A DNA stretch of 64,000 nucleotides from Cylindrodendrum hubeiense (Eukaryota > Ascomycota > Sordariomycetes > Hypocreales > Nectriaceae), in assembly GCA_014621425.1 (NCBI GenBank), contig JAANBB010000074.1:1-64000 (forward strand), in the 5' to 3' direction. Position 1 is the first letter of the stretch. Each line of letters starts with the position of its first letter. This document shows positions 33,684 through 43,581 of this stretch, one piece after another. Position numbers and translations under genes: made by a program. The notes below the pieces were generated by a model. The model ran no database searches. It was given only the letters and a program-made list of their open reading frames with translations, and was not told the DNA's origin.

Positions 33684-35870
33684 CTAATCACTGCTGCTTG
33701 ACTGAACCTCATCGGCAACCTGAACCAGGCCTCTCTCGGTAGGCTTCCATGACTCGACATGCTCGCATCCTTCTGGAACACGGCACATGTTACGCACATT
33801 GCATGTCTTCCACAACACCTCACGAACCTCCTTGAACACCTGATCCACGGCATCCATAGCCCAGATCACGTCTAGGTGCTCGTACTCGGGGATGATCTTG
33901 CTGTGCACTACATCGACGTGCGGTTCACGCCCCTTTTCGAACCGTCGCAGTAACTTTTCTCCATCGACAAGGTTGTCAGTGCCACAAACCCACATGGCAA
34001 ACGGTGGTGCTTGCTTGTTGTACCACGCCGTCGCTCCTTTTGGATGCTTGCGCTGCGCCTCAACAGCTGGTTTCGTCCGTGGTGTCACAGCGTGGGAGTC
34101 TGCACCACCGTCCATTTGATCCTCCGCCTGGACGTCCTCTTTGGTGGCCAGAATGCACTTGTGCTTTGCAAAACATTCCCGGCCAAGCCACCACCGCATA
34201 GACTCGGCGCTGACGTAGACCGGCGCAAACTGGAACATGCGGTCCCGGAGGCCACGATCCCAGCGCGCATCAGTCCAGTCAAACATGAAGGAGAAGACCT
34301 TGTAGCCTAGCCACCCGTACAGATGTGCATCCAGGATGCCGTGCATCTGCATCATCAAGGGGATAAATGCGTGGATGCCAAACATGAGTCGGAAGAGCGC
34401 AGGCGAGATGATGCGCATGAACTTGAAGTACATCTTGCCAATCAAAGGCCCAGCGTAAGCAGCCGGTGCCAGAGCACAGAAAACAGTCAACTTTTCGCCC
34501 AGCTCAGGTCGCTGCTCTTTGGCTAGGGCTACAAAAGTTTGAGTTGTCCCCTGAGAGTGGCAGATCAGACCAATTTTCTCAAACCCGGTTTCGGAGATGA
34601 CCCGGGAAGTTAAAGCAGCCAGGTCAAATACACCCATTTGGCGGATATTCCAGCACCACATCCTCGGGTCACTGTACTCGAGCAAGATGTGCTTGGGCTT
34701 GAAACCGCATCGGTTGTTACCCAGCCAGACGTCATAACCCGATTTGCAGAGCCAGAAAGCTAGCGATTCGTCGTCGGTGCAACAGTAAGCTCCAGAGCTT
34801 TGCAAGAGCCCATGCATTAGTAAAACTGGGAATTTGCGTTTGTTGTCAGGAGTTTTCAGCCTCTTCTTACGGCTTTGGAAGACGTTTGGGCCCTGTTGAG
34901 ATCGCTCACTACCGTCTAATTGTGTATACTCCTTAGGATCATAGACGTGCCACAGTTCGATGATAAACCCGTCTTCTGTCTGTACCTCGAATGTTTCGAC
35001 ATCGAGTCCAACCCTCCGAGCGTAGTAGCCGACATCGCAAATGATAGGATCTGTGCCCCCTTCCGTTGGTGGATATTGATCGGCCGGTTTTTGTCGTTCC
35101 TGGTTCTCAATGTTCAGAGACTGGCTCCCCTTCCAAGCTTGTTCCTTCTCTTTCCTAGCTTCGGCCCTCAACTTCTCCTCTTCGTAGAATGGACGTGACT
35201 TGTCGAGGTTTCGAAATGTCAGTCGATAAAACATCTTCTTCCAGATTAACGGGATGCTTGTAAACAGAGACCCTAATACGATGACCCCAAGGAACGCTAG
35301 GCTGAGGAAGAAGGAAGATATCCGAAAAAATAGGCACTGAAGGTTTCGCATCGTAGACGGTGGCCCGTACAAAGGAAGCGGAGGAAACAAGGGATTGGTG
35401 TGAGATGGTGGCATGGAGCGTTCCAACGTATTGTCGGCCGACTTTTGTAGCGATGCGCCATTCTGCTGTCCTGGCAAGTTGACTACCTTTCGCTGTCCGT
35501 TGTCTACTTGAGTGGCGTTGGGAATATTCTCCCGAGACTCTCTCCCAGACCTGATCTCAGTTGTCTCGGGCTTGCCCTGTACTTCTTCGTGGAGGATATT
35601 GAGGCGGTGGGCCTCCTGGAGCGGCACGCCAGGAAGTCGGTTGCCATCCGAGGTGATGATGATGGGGTCTTGGGGAGTAATGAACTGGGCCTCGATGGCA
35701 ATGGATGGATCGCTGTCAGTGAGCGGTTGGTACGAGAGCTTTTCAGCCTGTTGTGTGAACTGGACAGCGTTCTTGCTCAGCTTGGCGTCGGATTGTTGAA
35801 GCCCCGACTGCTGAGCGGCATCGGAAGCACCGGAGGCTTGGGCCATTACTGTCTCCGCATTCAGTGGCAT
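33684..35870 (-). CDS. Membrane-bound sterol ester/triacylglycerol lipase (Tgl1/Yeh-like)
   Basis: An intronless frame of 728 residues from ATG at 35870; a second in-frame ATG lies 8 codons in. Residues 1-175 are hydrophilic and probably disordered. One membrane span lies at about 180-210 (FFRISSFFLSLAFLGVIVLG), followed by a basic stretch. The alpha/beta hydrolase, with an abhydrolase-associated lipase region at its start (DVGYYARRVGLDVETF), spans about 278-690. The oxyanion motif is LLMHGLLQSSG, the nucleophile is Ser439 in CHSQG, the acid is probably Asp632 or Asp636 (CGTDNLVD), and the histidine is His665 (EYEHLD). Yeast relatives hydrolyse steryl esters at lipid droplets or the plasma membrane. 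The substrate here is inferred from family only. Confidence 0.9.
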   Translation of the reverse strand: MPLNAETVMAQASGASDAAQQSGLQQSDAKLSKNAVQFTQQAEKLSYQPLTDSDPSIAIEAQFITPQDPIIITSDGNRLPGVPLQEAHRLNILHEEVQGKPETTEIRSGRESRENIPNATQVDNGQRKVVNLPGQQNGASLQKSADNTLERSMPPSHTNPLFPPLPLYGPPSTMRNLQCLFFRISSFFLSLAFLGVIVLGSLFTSIPLIWKKMFYRLTFRNLDKSRPFYEEEKLRAEARKEKEQAWKGSQSLNIENQERQKPADQYPPTEGGTDPIICDVGYYARRVGLDVETFEVQTEDGFIIELWHVYDPKEYTQLDGSERSQQGPNVFQSRKKRLKTPDNKRKFPVLLMHGLLQSSGAYCCTDDESLAFWLCKSGYDVWLGNNRCGFKPKHILLEYSDPRMWCWNIRQMGVFDLAALTSRVISETGFEKIGLICHSQGTTQTFVALAKEQRPELGEKLTVFCALAPAAYAGPLIGKMYFKFMRIISPALFRLMFGIHAFIPLMMQMHGILDAHLYGWLGYKVFSFMFDWTDARWDRGLRDRMFQFAPVYVSAESMRWWLGRECFAKHKCILATKEDVQAEDQMDGGADSHAVTPRTKPAVEAQRKHPKGATAWYNKQAPPFAMWVCGTDNLVDGEKLLRRFEKGREPHVDVVHSKIIPEYEHLDVIWAMDAVDQVFKEVREVLWKTCNVRNMCRVPEGCEHVESWKPTERGLVQVADEVQSSSSD

Positions 35871-37450
35871 GGGATGGGGATGAGGCAAAATAATCCGAAT
35901 TGGTTATTCCCTGGGCGTGCTGATCGAAAATCCGCGATGAGTATGCTATGTTCCCTGGGGCTTATCGCGTGGGTCAAGGTGGGAAGATGGTATGATGGAC
36001 TGATGAACCTCGACGGTCCTGTGTGAATAAGGGCAGCGATGAGGTTGGCGAGCAACTCTTGTCATATCGAAGCAGGCAACATGAATAATTATTAGAGGGG
36101 AACAACAGGAAAGAGGTAAAAAAAAAGGGCAGAGGAACAAGAGAGGTATGGAACGATAAAGGATGTAGTCAATGAACGAATAAGGTAGGCTAGTAATCAA
36201 CTGCCCGTTTGAGTCGCGGTAAAGCCGTGATTGGACCGCCAAGATGCAGTTTGATCTGGGCGTCAATGGGGCTGCTGACTCTCTCGAGTTCTGAGGGTCG
36301 AAATCACGGTGCAGATGGCACCATTTCAATAGAGATGTTTGTCAAGGGACGATTTGGCAGCGGTGTAAAGACGACGATAAATAACCAGGACCCATGGTTA
36401 TCCAGTAGGATGGTCAAGACTTGCGGATGGGTTGCGTCATGGGTGTCGAGGCAGGGAACGACAGAGCGACAGGGAGGAGGAACGTGTTAGAGGAATCGGA
36501 TGGACCCCTGTCGGGAAGCATGTGATAGCACTAACAAAAGGGGTTTGAGATGGGCTGGACTCGGCCGTCGGTCTGGGACGTCCATTGGGCGGCAATAGCG
36601 TGCTGAATTTAGACTAGAGTATCCGTATTCGTACATTGCCAGAAGTTCATTGCCAGAAGTGCATTGCCAAACGACTGCCGCGATTTCGCCAATATTCTTT
36701 TTGTTTCATCTTATTTGTAATTGCAGAGCGAGCTATACTGAGAACATTTGACATGTCGGTCGGTCGGTCTGTCGGTACCTTGTGGGTGGACATCGGACAC
36801 AGGTCGTGGTGAGTGACGAAACTGCCTTGATTGAGGGAGTACTCGCTATGGCGATCCCGCGCACACTGCTACCCAATGCACCGGTTCCATAAGACCCAAT
36901 GGTAAACAATTGTGTCGATAGAAAAAGCTTGAATCCATGTGTTTCCCCCAGCCTGTCACCGGCCGCAAACCGGATTTCAAGCGTGGATGATGGAGAAAGC
37001 TCGGCCATCGAGAGATTCGGTACGTACCGCACCTGGTCCGTCCCCCGGAGTCCAAAAAATGCGGGATGCAAGTGCAAGTGCAAGTGCAAGCAGGTGCGGG
37101 TGTGGGTGGTGTGTGGGTTGCGCTTTCGCGCCCGCCAATGCCGAGGCCAATTCTCCCGTCACTGAGCCGCAGCCGACAGTCGCGACAGTGCAACGCAACC
37201 AACCTACGCTTTGCTTGCAACATCACCACCACCACCGCCGAGTAAGCACGCCGTCTTTTTCTCCTTGACGGGACATCCATCTGATTCTTCCCGGCTTCTA
37301 GCTACGACGTCTTTCTTCCCGACCCTACCAGCCAGCCATGGTCCTATCTCGGCGGGGTGGTTAAGCTTCATCTGTCCTCCGATCCCCTCGAACCTCAACC
37401 CCGACCAACCTCCGCTCCATACTCTCGCCGTCCACCGTACCGCCGCCACC
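35871..37450. promoter_or_regulatory. Divergent region between the lipase and pex6
   Basis: Nearly 1.6 kb with no supported gene. It contains short direct repeats: ATTGCCAGAAGTGCATTGCCA-type copies at about 36640-36670, GTCGG units at about 36755-36775, and four GCAAGT hexamers at 37068-37091. The long upstream region of pex6 may hold a 5' UTR. Confidence 0.5.
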
Positions 37451-40400
37451 ATGACAACTGCAACAGCTTCAGCTGCGACGTCGTCCAAGAGACGGAGCCG
37501 CAGGCGCCGCCAGGACAAGCCTGCTGTCACCGCCAAACTCATTCTCGATGACCACATCAAGAGCGACGTCGGCATTGTGTCCGAGGACCTCTTTTGCGAC
37601 CTCTTCCCTCACCTTCAACGCAGTATGTTGCCGCACTTTGTAACAAAAACTATGCGCATACCGTATGGGTATCTCAGTGCTGACCAGACATTCCTCCTGT
37701 AGCTACGGGTGACGACTCTCAATCCGACGATGTCCATCACATCGCAATCGCCCCATGGGCCCCCAACGCCGGCCCCGTCGATAGCCCGTGGGCCATCGTG
37801 CCCGTTGTCAGATCATCTGGCCTGCCGCACTCGACCGTGCAATTTTCACCGTCATCGCCGTCCCTCCAGAGCTTTGCCGTGACCCTTCAGCAGGTCGCGC
37901 CATCCAAGCTGTCCAGCCATAGTCGTGGGGGCATTGAGATCCTCGTCCTCGACGTCGCCCCCGTGCCGCTTGAGACCGTCTTCGTCAGTCTCGAGAGCGA
38001 ATTAACAAAGAGGTTGGAGAATGGAGAGGGTACGTTCTTTCGAGAACACCCCACCAATCCCAAGGGCAGAAGTCTGGCCAACTCGACATCGGAAGGACGG
38101 TTGATTGCCGCCCTCAGGACCGCACTGGGCAGCCTCAAGGTCGTACACTCCGGTGACCTATTCCCGCTTCCCCTCCCGCCTCACCCCTTGACTCATGTGC
38201 CCCCGAATCCGGGAAAGATCATGCTGTGTGAGCCGGTAGCCCAGGGCACTCTGACCGACGCGACCAAGATTGTCCTGATGCGTGGACGGGTTCATACCAA
38301 GCAGATTCGTCGTATAGCCTCAATGACGGCGAGCCAACGACTCAATGGCGTAACTGAGGACGAGGATGGAAATGGCACCGATCAATTCTACTCGGCTGCC
38401 GAGGATCGCTACAAGACTGATGCTCTGACCGAAGCCACTGAGTCGGCTACAGAGACGGAGACCGACCTGTCTGGATCCGACAATGAAGATGAGCTCTCGG
38501 ATGACTCCATGGACGATATGATCTCTCTTCAGGCCCCTTCGTTGCCCACCACCAACGCCAGCGGAGTGTCCACACTCCAGCCAGGAACCCCAATGACAGT
38601 GGGCACACTGCGCGGTAGAAAAACCAATGGCATCAACACACCTGGCTCTGTCTTCTCCAACTTTACTGCGACCACTGCTAGGCCAGACAGGCCTCGCGGT
38701 CGGCTGTTCAAAGCTCAAGGCCTTATGCGACCAATTTCATCAGATATCTTGCACCCGAAGCCGTCTTCGGAGGACGACGAAGAAGCTAGAATATACGTTG
38801 ATGTTTCGTCTTTGCCGAAGATTGGATGCTTCTCCGGCGACTGGGTTCGGATCGAAGTTGCCGAGGAGCCACCGCTAAATGGATTCGGAGCTTTTGGGTT
38901 GGGAAGTTTCGGGCAGCCAGAGCCGGAGCCTTCCAAGTGGAGGCCTGTCCGAGTCTATGGCTTGCCGGAGGGTTACTCACAGAGACCGATGACTAGGATA
39001 CCTAGCGCCAAGCACGGCGAACGAAAGCTCTCATTCTTTGAGTCGCAGGTCCAGCGTCCTGCGAGCCCAGCTGCTTATGCCTCGCCTATTCTTCTTGCCA
39101 ACCTTGACGATACTCCCTATCTACGCCTTTCGCCCCTCAAGAAAGCCTCGTATCAAGGAAAGGGGACGCTCCCCAGGTTCACAAGTGCGATCCGCCCTCC
39201 ATATGCTCGAGACATCACCATCCACCACATTCGAACCCCGATTTCAGCGGAGAGAGCATTTCAAACCGCCGTGCTGGGTGGGCTCAAACGGTACTTTGCG
39301 CAAAAGATCCGCCTCGTACGAAGCGGCGATCTCATCGCGGTGCCAGTGGATGCGCAGCTCGGACGCACTCTTCAAGAGACGCCGGGCGCTGGAGGCTCCG
39401 AAGTGGACGATGTAATGGCGTTGACGGCCGGGGGTCAGGAGACTGGGAAACAACCGTCACGATATGACAGTGTCGCATGGTTCAAGATTGGACATATACA
39501 AATGCAAAAGTCGGATGACGATGAGGATGGCACCGCCGAGACCTTTTGGGGATCGGTGGCCTGCATTGACAGTTCGTCTGTAGGGATGCATGGTTCTGGC
39601 TTTGAGACAAGTCGGATACCAGGTATCAAGCAGAGCACCTGGCAATACTATCTCGGACTGAAGAAGACGCCCAGAAGAGGTTCAGAGTCTACGCCGCCAC
39701 CGATTCAAGAGCACGAAGCTCCATACGTGTCTCCCCTGAGGCACCAGATAAGGCAATTGATTGCTGCTGCCACTAGCCAGAGGGCAATCCACCTCAAAAT
39801 GCCTCCGGTCGCCATCCTCTTAACATCTACACACCGGAATATTGGAAAATCGACTCTCGCATCCAACGCCTGTGCTGACATGGGCCTTCACACATACACC
39901 ATCGATGCTTATGATATTCTGAGCGAGGGAAGTGGCAGTGGAAGCGATGTAAAGACTGAGGGCTTCCTTAGAACTAGAGCAGACCGAGCGATGAGCTGCG
40001 GCCCTGACTGCTGTGCATTGCTTATTGAACATATCGAGGCGCTGACAGCCGATCGGATTGAGGCAACTATCAAAGAGATCTTGGAGGATACCAGAGTGAT
40101 CATCGCAACCACGAACGAGGTTGACAAGGTTCCTGATGGCGTCCGAGGACTGTTCACCCACGAGTTGGAAATGGGAGCTCCCGATGAGGCTGAGCGTGAG
40201 GCCATTCTCAAGACTATCATCAGCGATCGCGGAGTTAGTCTGGAGCCTTCTATTGATCTAAACTCTGTTGCTCTGAAAACCGCAGCTCTTGTGGCTGGCG
40301 ATTTGGTTGATGTTGTTGAACGGGCCTCGATAGCTCAACAATCTCGCCTCGAAAAACTCTCTGCCAAAAACACCAAGGATGGCTTGACCGTTACTGTCCG

Positions 40401-41755
40401 GGATGTCCAGGTTGCCGGTGGCCCGCTAGCTCGGTGTCTTACGAAGGTGGACTTTGAGGTCGCTGTTGAAGCCGCTCGCAAGAACTTCTCGGACTCTATC
40501 GGTGCCCCCAAGATTCCAAATGTTACTTGGGATGATGTTGGTGGCCTGAACAACGTCAAGGAGGCTGTAACGGAGACCATTCAGCTGCCACTCGAGCGAC
40601 CCGAGCTGTTCGCGAAGGGCATGAAGAAGCGGTCTGGTATTCTCTTTTACGGACCTCCTGGAACTGGAAAGACGCTTCTGGCAAAGGCCATTGCCACCGA
40701 GTACAGTCTCAACTTCTTTAGTGTCAAAGGTCCGGAACTGCTCAACATGTACATCGGAGAGTCGGAAGCCAACGTGCGCCGAGTGTTCCAGCGGGCTCGC
40801 GATGCCCGGCCCTGTGTCGTGTTCTTCGACGAGTTGGATTCAGTGGCACCGAAGCGTGGCAACCAAGGAGACAGCGGTGGTGTCATGGACCGAATTGTCT
40901 CGCAGCTTCTTGCTGAATTGGATGGTATGTCGGGAGGAGATGATGGTGGTGGCGGTGTCTTTGTGATTGGAGCAACGAACAGACCCGATCTCTTGGATCA
41001 AGCTCTTCTGCGCCCTGGTCGTTTCGACAAGATGCTATATCTCGGTGTTTCAGACACTAATGAGAAACAACTTACCATTCTTGAGGCTTTGTCCCGAAAG
41101 TAAGTACATCACGATTGTCCTCCCTCCAGTACAGCTGAACTAATGGTCTTGCAGGTTTACCCTCCACCCGTCCGTCTCCCTTGCTTCTGTGGCCGAGAAG
41201 CTCCCTTTCACCTACACAGGTGCCGACTTTTATGCGTTGTGCAGTGACGCCATGCTCAAGGCCGTTACCCGTCAGGCCTCAGGCGTCGATGCCAAGATCC
41301 GCGCTATCAACGCCGACCTAGCCACGACGCTCCCCATCTCGACGGCTTACTACTTCGATCACTACGCTACCCCTGAAGACATTGCTGTGATGGTCACTGA
41401 GGCTGACTTCCTCGCCGCCAACGATGAGCTTGTTCCTAGTGTTAGTGCCGGCGAACTTGCTCATTATGAGCGTGTGCGCGCGACCTTCGAGGGCGGCCGT
41501 GGTAGTGACAAGGACAAACAGCCTGCCGGCCAGCGTGTCGTATCCGGGGCATCGACGACGTCAAAGGGAAAGGGCAAGGCCCCCGTGTCTGGATCGAGTA
41601 AGGGCAAGGGCAAGGCGATTGCCCTGACGAGTGACGATGGGTTTGATGATGACGAGGTGGTCGAGGGTGAGGTTAACGGAAGGTCCAAGGGTAAAGGCAA
41701 GGCCGTCATGGGGTTCCAGGATGGGACAGCCAGCGACGATGATGGACTGTATTAA
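37451..41755 (+). CDS. pex6: Peroxisomal AAA-ATPase Pex6
   Basis: Exons 37451-37622, 37703-41099 and 41155-41755 encode 1389 residues. Pex6 forms a heterohexamer with Pex1 at the peroxisomal membrane and extracts ubiquitinated Pex5 for recycling. The D2 ATPase is canonical: Walker A GPPGTGKT at about 1041, Walker B VVFFDELDS at about 1096-1104, sensor region GATNRPDLLDQALLRPGR. The D1 ATPase (from about 760) is degenerate: the P-loop reads STHRNIGKS and the Walker B region LLIEHIEAL lacks the DE pair. This is normal for Pex6. The last 80 residues are disordered, with three SKGKGKA copies and acidic patches. The ATG at 37451 precedes the basic KRRSRRRR segment. Confidence 0.95.
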
Positions 41756-41967
41756 GGGGTGATGCAGTATATTACACAACATAGGTGTAATGAGGAGGAA
41801 TAGACGAGAGGAGAGAAATCTAAACAGCAATATTGTCGGATATACCCCCGGAAAAATACGGGACACCAGCTCAGGATCTTGGGCTATGTACACTACCATA
41901 TCATCCTCATCTGCATCCTAGCATGGATAATTAAGACACCGACTTTCGCTCATTGTCTCTCTGACAT

Positions 41968-43581
41968 CTACTTCTTCGCCTTGTCTGATTTCTTGGCCTT
42001 TTCCGCTTTCTTGGCCTTGTCTGATTTCTTGGCCTTGTCCGATTTCTTGGCCTTGTCCGTCTTCTTCGTCTTGTCCGTCTTCTTCGACTTATCAGATTTC
42101 TTGGCCTTATCGGATTTCTTTGCTTTGTCGGCTTCCTTGGCCTTGGCCTTATCATCCACCGCTGCGACTACTGGTTCAGGCTTCTTAGTTTCCTCTTCCT
42201 CTTCATCCTCGTCCTCATCGCTGTCTTCGTCGCTTTCCTCTTCCTCTTCTTTGGCCTTTGCCTTGTCGTCTGACGCTGTGGCGGCTTCTACAGGCTTCTT
42301 AATTTCATCTTCCTCTTCGTCGTCGCTATCGTCTTCGTCGTCATCGTCTTCGCTATCGTCTTCCCCTTCCTTGGCCTCGGCCTCATCACCCACAACCGTG
42401 ACGGCTGCCGTGGGCTTCTTGGCGTCCTCTTTCTTGGCGTCCTCTTTCTTCTCCTCCTCCTCGTCATCATCATCATCGCTGTCTTCCTCGCTATCCTCCT
42501 CGCTGTCCTCCTCACTGTCCTCTTCCTCATCATCTTCATCGTCCTCGGCCTTCTTCTCCAGCTCAGGCTCCTCCTTTATCGCAGTCTTCTTCTCGACCTC
42601 TTTGATTTCCTCTTTAGTCGCCGAGGCAACTGCGGCACCATGAAGGGATGTGAAAGTAGCATCTTGCTTCCAGGTAGCACTCGTCGGGCTTTGGAGAGTA
42701 CCTAGTGCAACATCGTCTTTAGCAGCGGTGCCCCATGATCCCGAGGTGGGAGATTGGAGACTCTCAGCCTTGCTAGCCCCCGATACACTCTTGGTAGGTG
42801 TCTTGGGCGGCTCCTTGGGCTTGTCGTCCTTTGCAGCTTCCTTGGTCTTTGCAGCTTCCTTGCCGTGGACCTTCTCCCGTAGACTCTTCAGGCGAAGCTC
42901 CTTAGCCTTCTGCGCTGCCTCGTCAGCGACGGAGCGGACGGGCAGTTTCTTTTGCTCGGGCTCCTTCTTGGGTTCGGCAGCCTTGGGCTTATCGGTAGTG
43001 GCAGGGATCGGGGTGACCTTTCCTGTTGGTAGAGGAGGGGCTGCAGGCGGCTTCGGTGTTGCAGCGACAGCGGCAGCGGCACTACCGGCGGCCGCGGCCG
43101 CAACAGCAGCAGGTATAGACTTTGCGGCGAGGGCGGGCTTGAACTTCATAGGAGGGTCCGGGAGCTTGTCTTTGATGGATGGGATAGTGAAGTCGTCGTA
43201 ATGGATCTTGACGTGCATCTTGAGCTCGCCATATTCATTCCAGTCCTCAATCTCAACGATGTCCTAAATGGCGTGCACGATTAGCAGCCAGATCCCTTGG
43301 GCACCAGAAAGCTGTTCGGAGGCCTAACTCACGCCCAAGACGAAGCCTTCTTGCACTAAGCCGGGAAGCTTCCTCATACGGCCACCCTCGTCCTTGCCAG
43401 CCCTCCGGCCCCAGGTCCTGCGGGCATTCTCATCGGTGGCGATGTCGACGGCCTTGAAGGGTACGCGGTTGGCACGAAGGATGGTCTCGAGACGGGAGGT
43501 GGCGGTGACGATGTGGGAGGAGCCGGCGGTGAGGGAGGTGAAGATCCAGAGGGCGGGGGAGTCGTTCGAGTAGGTCGTCAT
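41968..43581 (-). CDS. Thioredoxin-fold (SH3BGR-like) protein with acidic and DKAKKS-repeat tail
   Basis: Exons 43581-43333 and 43263-41968 encode 514 residues; the intron has a GTGAGT donor and TTTAG acceptor. Residues 1-105 form a glutaredoxin/SH3BGR-like fold (LWIFTSLTAGSSHI, then KLPGLVQEGFVLGDIVEIED), with no CxxC motif, so it is probably not redox active. The middle is Ala/Pro/Lys rich with two copies of LQSPTS-x-WxxxA. Acidic runs of Asp/Glu/Ser follow (about 250-400), each separated by KKP.. blocks. The final 53 residues are nine near-perfect copies of the hexamer DKAKKS. The charged tail suggests a chromatin, nucleolar or RNA-associated role, but that is inference. The gene is convergent with pex6. 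Confidence 0.8.
41971..42132 (-). repeat. 18-bp coding minisatellite (DKAKKS units)
   Basis: About nine copies of an 18-nt unit encode DKAKKS-type hexamers at the very 3' end of the thioredoxin-fold gene. Variants such as DKSKKT, DKTKKT and EKAKKS show that copies have diverged at the Ser/Thr position. Copy number is likely to vary between strains. Confidence 0.85.

Noticed and set aside
41879..42643. Ser/Leu-rich plus-strand frame opposite the DKAKKS gene
   Set aside because: Mirror image of the Asp/Glu/Lys codon runs on the minus strand; no independent evidence.
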